A stretch of DNA of 64,000 nt from Streptomyces adelaidensis (GTDB lineage Bacteria; Actinomycetota; Actinomycetes; Streptomycetales; Streptomycetaceae). Numbering within the stretch: the stretch's first letter is position 1; each line of letters starts with the position of its first letter. The position numbers and the translations under genes are program-made. This document shows positions 49,576-58,467 of this stretch, one piece after another. The notes below the pieces were generated by a model. That model did not search any database. It was given only the letters and a program-made list of their open reading frames with translations, and had not been told where the DNA came from. The stretch is taken from contig NZ_JAEMUX010000047.1 of the NCBI RefSeq assembly GCF_016598475.1, forward strand, positions 1 through 64,000, written 5' to 3'.

Positions 49576-50271
49576 ATGCCCGGCACCGGCACCGGCGGCG
49601 GCGGCAATGGCGCCGTTACTCGTAGCACCCTGCGGCAGCAGCTCGCGGACGCGCTCCGTGACGAGGTGCTGGCCGGCAGATTGAAGCCGGGGCAGGAGTT
49701 CACGGTCAAGGAGATCGCCGAGCAGTACGGGGTGTCGGCGACCCCCGTGCGCGAGGCGCTGGTGGATCTGTCGGCGCAGGGGCTGCTGGACGCGGTGCAG
49801 CACCGGGGGTTCGAGGTCCACGAGTACTCGGCGGGCGACTACCGGAACATGGTCGAGGCCCGCATCCTGGTCACCGACGGCATGTTCCGGCGGCTGGGCG
49901 ACCGCAAGGTGGACACCCGCCTGGCCGCCGCGCTCGCCGGGGTCCGGCGGCGCGGCGACGAGGCGCGGCGGGCCGCGACCTCCGGGGACCTGAACATCCT
50001 GATCGGCTACGACCTGCGGTTCTGGCGCGAGCTGAGCGCCCTGTTCGGCAACCCGTACCTCACCGACTTCCTGCACCGGCTGCGCGTGCAGTCCTGGGTG
50101 TGCGCGGTGCGGCACCTGCGCCTGGCGGACGATCTGAGGGGACGGCTGTGGGCCGACCACACGGATCTCGTCGACGCCCTCACCCGCCGTGACGCGTACA
50201 CCGCGCAGGAGATCATCGCCGGCTACGACGAGCACTCCCTGACCCTGGTGGAACGCCTGGCGGACGGATGA
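49576..50271 (+). CDS. GntR-family (FadR-type) regulator
   Basis: A 231-aa regulator: winged HTH (STLRQQLADALRDEVLAGRL, EIAEQYGVSATPVREALVDL) and an FCD-like helical ligand domain (EARILVTDGMFRRLG, IGYDLRFWRELSALFGNPYL, HTDLVDALTRRDAYTAQEII). An in-frame GTG at 49504 preceded by AAGGTGA would add 24 residues; ATG 49576 is preferred because the fold begins soon after. Its stop overlaps the next ATG by 4 nt. Confidence 0.9.
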   Translation: MPGTGTGGGGNGAVTRSTLRQQLADALRDEVLAGRLKPGQEFTVKEIAEQYGVSATPVREALVDLSAQGLLDAVQHRGFEVHEYSAGDYRNMVEARILVTDGMFRRLGDRKVDTRLAAALAGVRRRGDEARRAATSGDLNILIGYDLRFWRELSALFGNPYLTDFLHRLRVQSWVCAVRHLRLADDLRGRLWADHTDLVDALTRRDAYTAQEIIAGYDEHSLTLVERLADG

Positions 50272-52724
50272 GCAAGCCCCGCAGGGCGGTCGGCGGGCAA
50301 GTGAGCGTCGACCTCTCCGTCGTCGTACCCGCCTACAACGAGGAGCGCCGGCTCGCCCCGACGCTCGACGCGATCGTCACCCATCTCGCGGCGACCGAGG
50401 CGGCCGCCACCTGGGAGATCATCGTCGTCGACGACGGTTCGACGGACGGCACGGCCGACGTCGTGGCCGCCGTCACCGCCCGGGACGCGCGGGTCCAGCT
50501 CATCGCCGGCGGGGACCGCAACCGGGGCAAGGGCAACGCCCTGCGCCTCGGTGTCCTCGCCGCGCACGGCCGCCGCATCCTGCTCACCGACGCCGATCTC
50601 GCCGCGCCCATCGACGAGTTGGAGCGGCTCGACAAGGCGCTCTCCGACGGGCAGGCCGCCGCGATCGGCTCGCGCGAGGCGCCCGGCGCGACCATCGACC
50701 GCCACCAGCACCGGGTGCGCGAGGCGCTCGGGCGGGCCGGGAACTTCCTGATACGCGGGGTCGCGGTGCCCGGTATCCGGGACACCCAGTGCGGTTTCAA
50801 GCTGTTCGACGGCGACCGCGCCCGCGAGGCCTTCGCCGCCTCCCGCCTCAACGGGTTCGGGATCGACGTGGAGGTACTGCGGTACTTCCGGCGCGGCGGC
50901 TGGCCCGTCGCCGAGGTGCCGGTCCGCTGGTCGCACCAGCCGGGCTCGAAGATCCGCCCGTGGGACTACGCCCGGGTCCTCGGTGAACTCGCCGCCCTGC
51001 GGGCCCGGTCCGTCCGCCCCGCCGATGTCCTCGCCGTCACCGTCTTCCTCCTGATGTCGGTGGCCCTCTACGCCGGCCGCTGGCTCGATCCGAACGGCCG
51101 CTACCTCCCGGACTCCCTCCAGGACCAGAACCAGTGGGAGTGGTTCTTCGGGATCACGGCCGACAACCTCGTCCACCTCCGCAACCCTCTCTTCAGCACC
51201 TTCCAGGGCTTCCCCGACGGCGTGAACCTGATGGCCAACACGGTCATGCTGGGCCTGTCCGTCCCCTTCGCGCCCGTCACGCTCGCGTTAGGGCCGGCGG
51301 TCTCCCTCGCCCTGGCGATGACCCTGGGCCTGGCCGCCACGGCCGCCGCCTGGTACTGGCTGATCGTCAGAAGGGCCGTACGGCACCGGGGTGCGGCCTT
51401 CACCGGCGCGGCCCTCGCCGCGTTCGCGCCGCCGATGGTCAGCCACGCCAACGCGCACCCGAACTTCGTCGTCCTGTTCGTGCTGCCGCTGATCATCGAC
51501 CGGGCGCTGCGGCTGTGCACGGGCGCCCGGACGGTACGGGACGGCACCGTCCTCGGCCTGATGACGGCGTATCAGATCTTCCTCGGTGAGGAAGCCCTCC
51601 TCCTCGCCGCCCTTGGCATGCTGCTGTTCGCCGTCGCGTACGGGGCCCTGCGCCGGGACGTGGCCCGCGACGCCTTGCGTCCGCTGCTGAAGGGGCTCGG
51701 CGTCGCGGTCCTCGTCGTGCTGCCCCTCGTCGCGCTCCCGCTGTCCTGGCAGTTCTTCGGCCCGCAGAGCTACACGAGGATCGGGCACGGCGACAACGCC
51801 GGCAACAGCCCGCTCGCCCTCCTCTCCTTCGCCGAGCGCTCGCTCCTCGCGGGCGACCACGACCGCGCGGAGGCGCTCTCCCTCAACCCCACCGAGCAGA
51901 ACGCCTTCTACGGCTGGCCGCTGGTCCTGCTGGCCCTCGGCATCGTCGTACGGCTGTGGGAGCGCCCCCTGGTGAAGGCGCTCGCCGTCACGGCGGTCGG
52001 CGCGGCTCTGCTCTCCCTCGGCCCGGAGTTCCGCCTTCCGCAGACGGATCTCGTGCTGCCCGGCCCCTGGGCGCTGCTCGCCGAGAAGCCGCTGTTCGAG
52101 TCGGTCGTCGAGGGCCGGGTGGCGATGATCTGCGCCCCCGTCCTCGGCATGCTGCTGGCGCTCGCCTGCGAACGGCTGGCGGCGGCGCCCGGCCTCGGCA
52201 CGCGGTACGTCGGCTTCATGGCCGTCACCCTCGCCCTGCTGCCGATCGTCCCGGCCCCGCTGAAGTCCGAGGACCGCGCCGAGGTCCCGGCGTTCGTCGC
52301 GGACGGCACCTGGAAGTCGTATGTCGACACCGGGGCCGGCCAGACCCTGGTGCCCGTGCCGCTGCCGGACCCGGGCAACGCGGTGGCGCTGCACTGGCAG
52401 GCGGCGGCCGGCTTCGGCTTCCGGATGCCCGGCGGCTACTTCAACGGCCCCTTCGGCGAGGACCGCGCCGGCATCTACGGCGCCGCCCCCCGCCACACCT
52501 CCAACCTGCTGCGTGACGTCCGCTACACCGGCCGGGTCCCGGTGATCGGCGAGAACTGGCGGGCGCGGGCCCAAAAGGACTTCGCGTACTGGCACGCGGG
52601 CGCGCTGGTCCTGCTCCCGCAGTCCTACGACGAGGAGTTGCGCGAGGCGGTGGACAAGCTCGTCGGGCGACCCGGTACGTGGGTGGGCGGTGTGTGGGTA
52701 TGGGACCTGCACGCAGGGGACTGA
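50268..52724 (+). CDS. Polyprenyl-phosphate glycosyltransferase fused to a membrane domain
   Basis: An 818-aa bifunctional protein. Residues 15-240 are a GT2 dolichyl-phosphate-glucosyltransferase-like enzyme (SVVVPAYNEERRLAPTLDAI, IIVVDDGSTDGT, NRGKGNALRLGV, LLTDADLAAP, DTQCGFKLF). The remainder has about ten membrane helices and a large outer domain (SEDRAEVPAFVADG, PRHTSNLLRDVRY), like GT-C membrane glycosyltransferases. Thus it may make a lipid-linked sugar and use it outside. It is coupled to the GntR gene. Confidence 0.9.
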   Translation: MSKPRRAVGGQVSVDLSVVVPAYNEERRLAPTLDAIVTHLAATEAAATWEIIVVDDGSTDGTADVVAAVTARDARVQLIAGGDRNRGKGNALRLGVLAAHGRRILLTDADLAAPIDELERLDKALSDGQAAAIGSREAPGATIDRHQHRVREALGRAGNFLIRGVAVPGIRDTQCGFKLFDGDRAREAFAASRLNGFGIDVEVLRYFRRGGWPVAEVPVRWSHQPGSKIRPWDYARVLGELAALRARSVRPADVLAVTVFLLMSVALYAGRWLDPNGRYLPDSLQDQNQWEWFFGITADNLVHLRNPLFSTFQGFPDGVNLMANTVMLGLSVPFAPVTLALGPAVSLALAMTLGLAATAAAWYWLIVRRAVRHRGAAFTGAALAAFAPPMVSHANAHPNFVVLFVLPLIIDRALRLCTGARTVRDGTVLGLMTAYQIFLGEEALLLAALGMLLFAVAYGALRRDVARDALRPLLKGLGVAVLVVLPLVALPLSWQFFGPQSYTRIGHGDNAGNSPLALLSFAERSLLAGDHDRAEALSLNPTEQNAFYGWPLVLLALGIVVRLWERPLVKALAVTAVGAALLSLGPEFRLPQTDLVLPGPWALLAEKPLFESVVEGRVAMICAPVLGMLLALACERLAAAPGLGTRYVGFMAVTLALLPIVPAPLKSEDRAEVPAFVADGTWKSYVDTGAGQTLVPVPLPDPGNAVALHWQAAAGFGFRMPGGYFNGPFGEDRAGIYGAAPRHTSNLLRDVRYTGRVPVIGENWRARAQKDFAYWHAGALVLLPQSYDEELREAVDKLVGRPGTWVGGVWVWDLHAGD

Positions 52725-52822
52725 AGACGCGTTCAGCGACTACGCTTCCCTGACCACTGTGTGCCGTACGCGAACGACTCTTCACCGTGCGTGTGCGTGC
52801 CGGATGACGTAGGAGTTCTCTT

Positions 52823-53473
52823 TTGGCCTGTGACCTCTGGTTGGTCCCGCTCGTCGACGTGCTGTGCCACACGCCCGACAACCCCTTCGCCGAGGAACTC
52901 GCGCTCTACGACAAGCTGCTGGCCGAGGCCGGGCTGCCACCGGTGCCGGTGTACCAGTACATGCCCGGGCTGAGCGGGGAGGTCGCCCCGGTCGCTGGTT
53001 TCGACTACGACGCGCTGCACTTCCTGCGCCGGGCCTATCTGCTCCAGGTGTGCGGCCTGGCGGCGACCCCGGTGGACGCGCTGGGCGGCGACTACGAGCA
53101 GCTCCTCGAGATGTTCGAGGACACGGCCCAGCGGTCCCACCTGGTCTGGCACTACGACCACGCGGGCGCCTACGTCCCCGTCGACTTCCCGCAGCCCCTG
53201 TCCGACGACGAACTGCTCGCCGGCGGCGGCCCGTTGGGCTCCTCGCAGGGCCTGCTGCGGGAGCTGGAGTTCGTCGCCCCGTCGATCGGCATCGACCCGG
53301 CGAACCCGCCGGCGCCCCCCGAAGCACCGCTCGCACCCACGGAGTTGGAGGAGCCGGCCGTCGCCGCGCCCTACGATCCCAGCCCCTTCGCCCGCGAACG
53401 GCACGTCTGGCTGGGCCTGCACGCTGCGGCGACCCGCAGCCTGGCTCAGGGCTCGATGATCGTGTTCAGCTGA
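52823..53473 (+). CDS. Conserved hypothetical protein
   Basis: A 216-aa soluble, acidic protein beginning LACDLWLVPLVDVLCHTPDNP. Segments such as YDALHFLRRAYLLQVCGLAA and DYEQLLEMFEDTAQRSHLVWHYDHAGAYVPVDFP look globular; the end is Pro/Glu-rich. The TTG start at 52823 has AGGAG 7 nt upstream. No function is assigned. Confidence 0.82.
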   Translation: MACDLWLVPLVDVLCHTPDNPFAEELALYDKLLAEAGLPPVPVYQYMPGLSGEVAPVAGFDYDALHFLRRAYLLQVCGLAATPVDALGGDYEQLLEMFEDTAQRSHLVWHYDHAGAYVPVDFPQPLSDDELLAGGGPLGSSQGLLRELEFVAPSIGIDPANPPAPPEAPLAPTELEEPAVAAPYDPSPFARERHVWLGLHAAATRSLAQGSMIVFS

Positions 53474-53485
53474 GGCCCTGAGGCC

Positions 53486-53779
53486 TCAGCGGCCCAGCGC
53501 CGAGAGGCCCTTCTGCAGATCCTCGGGGTTCATGACCGGGGTGTACGAGACATCGGCGCCCAGGTCGAGGAAGAACGGCTCGGCGATCGCCGGCATCTGG
53601 GAGCTGTCCTGCATGTCGAAGACCATGAAACAGGTGCGCTGACCGTGGTCGGTCGTGAAGTAGGCCGCCTCCGGCTTGACCTGCTCCATGGCGGACTGCA
53701 TCAACTTCCCCAAGGTGCCGTTCCGGATGGCCTCGTTCGACCTCTCCGTGTCGAGGTTTGCCCTGAACAGGACGCGCAT
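53486..53779 (-). CDS. Small ABM/DUF3303-like protein
   Basis: A 97-aa protein of the ferredoxin-like dimeric kind: MRVLFRANLDTERSNEAIRN, then MEQVKPEAAYFTTDHGQRTCFMVFDMQDSSQMPAIAEPFF. Strand-helix pattern and length fit small dimeric alpha-beta barrel proteins; no catalytic residues are evident. GGAAGGTGAGTGCG precedes the ATG. It converges on the 52.8-kb gene. Confidence 0.78.
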   Translation of the reverse strand: MRVLFRANLDTERSNEAIRNGTLGKLMQSAMEQVKPEAAYFTTDHGQRTCFMVFDMQDSSQMPAIAEPFFLDLGADVSYTPVMNPEDLQKGLSALGR

Positions 53780-53927
53780 CGCACTCACCTTCCCTTGACT
53801 GGCATGGTCCGATATGCACGCGAACGCGCACCTTCTCAGGGTATGCCCGGCATACGTGTGTTGTCGGCTCGACAGCCGCCCCACCCCCGCCCCGGAGGGG
53901 GCCCACAACGAGCCCCCTCCGGCGCGA

Positions 53928-54185
53928 TCACTCCCCGTCCGCCGCCATGATGCCGACGCACTCATCAAGCGCGGCGTGCAACGACGGCACGAAGGCGGCG
54001 AGTTCGGCCTCCGACGCCTTTCCCGCCTCCAGTACGGCCCCTACGACCGTCACCAGGACGGCGGCGGCCTTGAGCGCCTGCGCATCGGCCAGCCCCTCCA
54101 GCAAACCGCCCGGGCGCCCGACGACAAACGCCTCCTTGCCACTGACCGGATCAACACCGAGGCTCCGCAGCCGCGACCCACTCAT
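53928..54185 (-). CDS. 85-aa helical hypothetical protein
   Basis: A small helical protein (GGLLEGLADAQALKAAAVLVTVVGAVLEAG, ELAAFVPSLHAALDECVGIM). Its ATG overlaps the stop of the frame-broken gene upstream by 4 nt. No family assigned; it is the second gene of a two-gene unit divergent from a small GntR regulator. Confidence 0.72.
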   Translation of the reverse strand: MSGSRLRSLGVDPVSGKEAFVVGRPGGLLEGLADAQALKAAAVLVTVVGAVLEAGKASEAELAAFVPSLHAALDECVGIMAADGE

Positions 54186-54479
54186 ACGGCCACCTCCCAC
54201 GGAAACCGGTCCTGCCCCCGCGCCGCGAGCACCACCGCCCGCCGGCGATCACATCGATCCCGCTCCCGCTCCCACACGACGACGTACGGCCGGACGAGGG
54301 GCAGCGCGTCGAGGGTGATGCCGTCCGCCGGGTACGGCTTCGGGGGCGCGGGTCGGGGGGCGAGAGCGGGCGGAGGTGAGGTGAGGGGTGGCGGCGGCGC
54401 GCTGAGGCGGCGCGCTGAGGCGGCGCGCTCCGCGGGCGGGCAGGAAGAGGCCCAGGATCGCGGCCAGTAGTCTCCGCAT
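54182..54479 (-). pseudogene. Small protein gene frameshifted by a 13-bp tandem duplication
   Basis: The start (GGAG, ATG 54479) gives MRRLLAAILGLFLPARGARR and then leaves frame. Removing one copy of the duplicated 13-mer restores one reading frame: RRLSAPPPPLTSPPPALAPR leads into PADGITLDALPLVRPYVVVW, then RRAVVLAARGQDRFPWEVAV, and a TGA that overlaps the next ATG. The restored 90-odd-residue product has the layout of a small family found beside GntR genes in Streptomyces. The lesion looks recent and reversible. Confidence 0.85.
54403..54428. repeat. 13-bp tandem duplication causing the frameshift
   Basis: TGAGGCGGCGCGC occurs twice in perfect tandem, with a partial third copy (GGCGGCGCGC) just before it. 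The unit is not a multiple of three. Confidence 0.95.
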
Positions 54480-54584
54480 AGGTCGACTCCGTTTCAGTCG
54501 GCTGAGGCCCCGGCTGGAAGCTCTCACCCTTCCAGCCGGGGCGTTTCACTGCCCGCATAGTATCGCCTTGTATTGACTCGTAGC

Positions 54585-54594
54585 GATACGTATC
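54585..54594. promoter_or_regulatory. Candidate GntR operator
   Basis: GATACGTATC is a perfect palindrome; AGTATCG at 54559-54565 is a second, related half. They lie between the divergent small operon and the GntR gene, 41 bp before its ATG, in a locally AT-rich promoter-like segment. Confidence 0.5.
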
Positions 54595-54635
54595 CCAAAG
54601 AGCCTGCATCACTTCCCTTGCCTAGCGTCGACTCC

Positions 54636-54908
54636 ATGAACCCTGACGCCGCGATCGACCATGGCGCACCACTGACCCCGTATCGGCAGCTGGCCGAGAT
54701 CCTGCGTGCGCAGATCCAGCGCGGCGACTGGCAGCCCGGGCGGATGCTGCCGAGCGAGGCCCAACTCGTACAGCGGTATGGGATCGCGCGGACGACAGTG
54801 CGGCGAGGGCTTGGCCTGCTCGCCGAGGAAGGCTGGGTCTACACCGTTCCCCAGCGGGGATGGTTCGTATCAGACCCCTTGCCGCCCTCCCCCGAACCCC
54901 CCGCCTAG
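54636..54908 (+). CDS. Small GntR-family regulator (HTH only)
   Basis: A 90-aa protein that is little more than the winged HTH: YRQLAEILRAQIQRGDWQPG, RMLPSEAQLVQRYGIARTTV and RRGLGLLAEEGWVYTVPQRG. No ligand domain remains. Such short GntR proteins are common in Streptomyces accessory loci. It is divergent from the two-gene unit it may control. Confidence 0.88.
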   Translation: MNPDAAIDHGAPLTPYRQLAEILRAQIQRGDWQPGRMLPSEAQLVQRYGIARTTVRRGLGLLAEEGWVYTVPQRGWFVSDPLPPSPEPPA

Positions 54909-54975
54909 GACAGATCCGAGCCGCCCCCGAGCGATCGCGTCCGGAACGAGCCCCGGTGTGGCCCGACGCCCCCTC

Positions 54976-55194
54976 GGCCTGCGCCAGGCCGCCACCACCC
55001 ATCACGAACTCGGCGACACCTGGCACGAGGCGCCGGCCCTCGACGGCCTGGGCTCGGCTCTTCTCGACGAGGACCCGTCGGCGGCACGCAGATGCTGGGC
55101 CGAGGCCCTGAGGCTGCCGGCCGGCTTCGACGACCCCCGCGCGGGGGCGGCGCGCCGGAGTCTGGAACGCCGGCTCGGCGGCGCCCAGCAGTGA
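54976..55194 (+). pseudogene. C-terminal remnant of a TPR/NB-ARC-type regulator
   Basis: The frame GLRQAATTHHELGDTWHEAP, then ALDGLGSALLDEDPSAARRC and WAEALRLPAGFDDPRAGAAR reads as the last TPR units of an AfsR/SARP- or NB-ARC-type protein. It has no start, and the rest of that gene is missing. The GntR gene has apparently replaced its 5' part. Confidence 0.65.
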
Positions 55195-55236
55195 GTACTG
55201 CCGGGCGCCGCCGAGCGCCGTGCCCTGAATGAACCC

Positions 55237-56520
55237 CTAGATGAACGAGTTGATCTCGATCGTCTCGTCACGCCCCGGGCCCACGCCGATCGCGGAGATC
55301 GGGGCGCCGGACATCTCCTCCAGCGCCTTGACGTAGTCCTGGGCGTTCTTCGGGAGGTCGGCGAAGGTCTTCGCCTTGGTGATGTCCTCGGACCAGCCGG
55401 GGAGGGTCTCGTAGATGGGCTTCGCGTGGTGGAAGTCGCTCTGCGAGTACGGGAGTTCCTCGACGCGCTTGCCGTCGATCTCGTAGGCCACGCAGACCGG
55501 GATCTCCTCCCAGCCCGTCAGGACGTCGAGCTTGGTGAGGAAGAAGTCCGTCAGGCCGTTCACGCGGGTCGCGTAGCGGGCGATGACCGCGTCGAACCAG
55601 CCGCAGCGGCGGTCGCGGCCCGTGGTCACGCCCCGCTCACCGCCGATACGGCGCAGGGCCGCGCCGTCCTCGTCGAAGAGCTCGGTGGGGAACGGCCCGG
55701 CGCCGACGCGGGTCGTGTACGCCTTGAGGATGCCGATGACGCGGCTGATCTTCGTCGGGCCCACACCGGCGCCCGTGCAGGCGCCGCCCGCGGTCGGGTT
55801 CGACGACGTCACGAAGGGGTACGTGCCGTGGTCGATGTCCAGCAGGGTGCCCTGGCCGCCCTCGAAGAGGACCACCTTGTCGTCCTCCAGGGCCTGGTTC
55901 AGCACCAGGACCGTGTCGGCGACGTACGGCCTCAGCTGCTCCGCGTAACCGAGCAGCTCCTCGACCACCTGGTCGGCGGAGATGGCGCGGCGGTTGAAGA
56001 GCTTGGTGAGGATCTGGTTCTTGGCGTCGAGGGCCGCCTCGACCTTCTGCGTCAGGATCGACTCGTCGTAGAGGTCCTGGACGCGGATGCCCACGCGGTT
56101 GATCTTGTCCGCGTAGGTGGGGCCGATGCCCCGCCCCGTCGTACCGATCTTCCGCTTCCCGAGGAAGCGCTCGGTCACCTTGTCCACCGTCACGTGGTAC
56201 GGCGTGATGATGTGGGCATTGCCGCTGAGCAGGAGCTTTGACGTGTCGACGCCGCGCTCGTTCAGACCGCTCAGCTCGGAGAGCAGGACCGACGGGTCGA
56301 CGACGACACCGTTTCCGATGACCGGAGTGCACTCCGGAGTGAGGATCCCGGAAGGGAGCAGGTGGAGGGCGTACTTCTGGTCGCCCACGACTACCGTGTG
56401 GCCGGCGTTGTTACCGCCCTGGTAGCGCACCACATAGTCGACGGATCCGCCAAGCAGGTCCGTCGCCTTTCCCTTACCTTCGTCACCCCACTGAGCACCG
56501 AGCAGCACAAGTGCGGGCAC
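55237..56520 (-). CDS. purA: Adenylosuccinate synthetase
   Basis: A 427-aa enzyme joining IMP and aspartate with GTP in AMP synthesis. It has VLLGAQWGDEGKGKATDLLG (GTP loop with catalytic Asp), GGNNAGHTV (catalytic His), GTTGRGIGPTYADK, GGQGTLLDIDHGTYPFVTSS and the C-terminal GVGPGRDETIEI. GTG 56520 with GGAAGGGG upstream matches the family's first residues. Single gene. Confidence 0.98.
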   Translation of the reverse strand: MPALVLLGAQWGDEGKGKATDLLGGSVDYVVRYQGGNNAGHTVVVGDQKYALHLLPSGILTPECTPVIGNGVVVDPSVLLSELSGLNERGVDTSKLLLSGNAHIITPYHVTVDKVTERFLGKRKIGTTGRGIGPTYADKINRVGIRVQDLYDESILTQKVEAALDAKNQILTKLFNRRAISADQVVEELLGYAEQLRPYVADTVLVLNQALEDDKVVLFEGGQGTLLDIDHGTYPFVTSSNPTAGGACTGAGVGPTKISRVIGILKAYTTRVGAGPFPTELFDEDGAALRRIGGERGVTTGRDRRCGWFDAVIARYATRVNGLTDFFLTKLDVLTGWEEIPVCVAYEIDGKRVEELPYSQSDFHHAKPIYETLPGWSEDITKAKTFADLPKNAQDYVKALEEMSGAPISAIGVGPGRDETIEINSFI

Positions 56521-56648
56521 GCGCGTACACCCCTTCCGGGCGGGGCATGTCCAAGGTCGGGGGCGTACGCGGTGGCTCATTACCGCCGCGTGCACCGCGA
56601 CCGTCGTTGGTCGCACACTGTCGGACCCGGATGCCCCGGAATAGACCA

Positions 56649-56676
56649 AGCCCCTGGCGCAATAGCGCAAGGGGCT
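56649..56676. other. Stable hairpin in the purA upstream region
   Basis: AGCCCCT-G-GCGC/GCGC-A-AGGGGCT around an AATA loop, about 130 bp upstream of the purA start. It could be an attenuator-like leader element of purA or a terminator for an unseen transcript. Confidence 0.4.
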
Positions 56677-56721
56677 CTTGCACAAAGATGCTACCCGAGG
56701 AAGCGAGGCAGGACCGAGGTG

Positions 56722-57747
56722 GTGACTCCCGACCAGCTCCTCGTGGTCATCGACCCCCTCGCCCGTCGCACGGACGGGGAGGCGGTACGGATCGCGAAAG
56801 ACGTGCTCAGCGCGGGTGCGGCGAGTACGAAGGTGTGCCTTCCCGAAGGGCAGGAGGAATTCGCGCGAGCGCTCTCACGACGTGGTTCGCGGCGGCCCGT
56901 GGTGGTCGGCGACGACCGCACGCTGCTGCGGACCGTGGCTCTTCTGCATCGGCAGCGGGAGCTGGCCGCGTGCGCCCTCTCGCTGGTGCCGGTGGGCTCG
57001 GCGCTGGGGCTCGCCCGGTCGCTCGGTGTGCCGACCGGCACGGTGGCCGCCGCCCGGGCCGCCCTCGACGGCGTCGAGCGACGGCTCGATCTGCTCGTCG
57101 ACGACAGCGACGGGGTGGTGCTGGGCACGCTGCGCATCCCGGCCCTGCCGGGCGCCGCTCCGCCGGAGACGGAGACGAACATGGGCGTGGGCATGGGCAT
57201 GGGCATGGACGCGGACATGGACGCGGACATGGAGGTGGGGATGGACTCCGGCCTGGTCCGGGACGTGGACGTGGGCCCGGATTCGGGGTCGGGCGCGGGG
57301 GGTGCCTCGCGCGATGGCTCCTCCGCCGGTCACCACTTCTGGTTGCGCGCCTGGCCGCAGTCCCTCGTCCGTACGCTGTCGACGCGGCCGGGCAGCCGTC
57401 CGGCCCGGACCGGACGGCTGCCACGCCCGTCGCGTATACGGGTCGTGAACGGCGGCGGGGCCGGGCCCTCGCGGCTGCGGGTGGAGGTGGACGGGGTGAT
57501 GCTCGTCGACCTCGACCAGCCCGTGGAGGCCGTGTCCATCACCCCCTGCCCGCACGGCGGCGCCGACGTCGAGATCCGGCCGGTGTCGGTGGGCGCCGAG
57601 GCGACCGCGCTGCACGCGGTCGGCCGGCGCGTCACCGTCTCCGGCGCGGACTTCCGCTACCGGGCGGACTCCCTGGTCGCGGGCCCGGTACGGACGCGGA
57701 CGTGGACGGTACGGGAAGGGGCCTGGGGGCTGACGCTGCCGAAGTGA
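56722..57747 (+). CDS. Diacylglycerol-kinase-family protein
   Basis: A 341-aa protein with the lipid-kinase-like opening DQLLVVIDPLARRTDGEAVRIAKDVL and central VDDSDGVVLGTLRI, then VEVDGVMLVDLDQPVEAVSI and VRTRTWTVREGAWGL. The expected GGDGT motif is absent and replaced by VVGDDRT, so activity is doubtful. A Met/Gly/Asp repeat insert (MGVGMGMGMDADMDADMEV) interrupts the middle. GTG 56719 or 56722 is the start. Confidence 0.72.
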   Translation: MTPDQLLVVIDPLARRTDGEAVRIAKDVLSAGAASTKVCLPEGQEEFARALSRRGSRRPVVVGDDRTLLRTVALLHRQRELAACALSLVPVGSALGLARSLGVPTGTVAAARAALDGVERRLDLLVDDSDGVVLGTLRIPALPGAAPPETETNMGVGMGMGMDADMDADMEVGMDSGLVRDVDVGPDSGSGAGGASRDGSSAGHHFWLRAWPQSLVRTLSTRPGSRPARTGRLPRPSRIRVVNGGGAGPSRLRVEVDGVMLVDLDQPVEAVSITPCPHGGADVEIRPVSVGAEATALHAVGRRVTVSGADFRYRADSLVAGPVRTRTWTVREGAWGLTLPK

Positions 57748-57819
57748 GGACGGAGGGCGGGGCGCCCCTGGCACCCGTACCGTGGAGGCCCAGTCTGCGC
57801 GGTGTGGGAGGGACGTGTG

Positions 57820-58080
57820 CCCGTTGACCCGCTCTGGAACACGGCAGCAGTGCTGGAGTCGGCCGCGCAGCGGCGCCCCGGCGCGCTCATCCGCCTCGGA
57901 CGCCAGCACTGCTCGTGGACGCCGGCCGCGCTCGGAGACCGGATCGGCTGCTCGCCCGCCAACGGCTCCCGGCTGGAGCGCCGCACGCGGATCGTCGACC
58001 TGACCCTCGTCCACCGCGCCGCACTCGAAGTCGGCGTGCCCGGACACACCCTGACGTCTTCTCCGGTCCCCGAAGGCGGT
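57820..58080 (+). pseudogene. Truncated XRE-type regulator
   Basis: From GTG 57820: VDPLWNTAAVLESAAQRRPG, then ALIRLGRQHCSWTPAALGDR, IGCSPANGSRLERRTRIVDL and TLVHRAALEVGVPGHTLTSS, the N-terminal HTH of a Streptomyces XRE regulator. Coding resemblance then stops at about 58070 and no downstream domain is found. The helix SPANGSRLER lacks the usual TV of SPATVSRLE, suggesting decay. Confidence 0.6.
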
Positions 58081-58221
58081 GGCCGGCAGGTGCTGCGACG
58101 ACTTCGAGGGGGGCACGGTCGCCGACCATGCCCCCCTCGGTTTCGGCCCTACCTGCCGATAGGTGATTTCACATGGGCAGGAGGGACCAGGTACCCGCTT
58201 TCGGGAGTCGTGGTGCCGCCG

Positions 58222-58467
58222 TCAGCCACCGCTGTTGTCGGACAGCTCCCATCCGGCCCCCCGGTCGCTGCTGGAGCCGGCGAAGTAGCCGCAGGTGAGG
58301 GGCAAGCCGGAGGAACTCACGCCCCCGCGGGCCGCCAGCGCCGCCTCACAGTCCGCCTCGGTCTGGTAGGAGCCGAGGACGACGGCACTGGCCGGGGAGG
58401 CCACGGCCAACCCGATGCCAAAGGCGGCCACAGCACTCGCGGCGACCATCGCAATTCGCTTACGCAC
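58222..58467 (-). CDS. Small secreted protein
   Basis: An 81-aa protein with a clear signal peptide (RKRIAMVAASAVAAFGIGLA, cleaved after PASA) and a short mature part with two cysteines (TEADCEAALAARGG, LPLTCGYFAGSSS) that could form a disulfide. GTG 58467 follows AAAGGAA. No known family. Confidence 0.75.
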   Translation of the reverse strand: MRKRIAMVAASAVAAFGIGLAVASPASAVVLGSYQTEADCEAALAARGGVSSSGLPLTCGYFAGSSSDRGAGWELSDNSGG

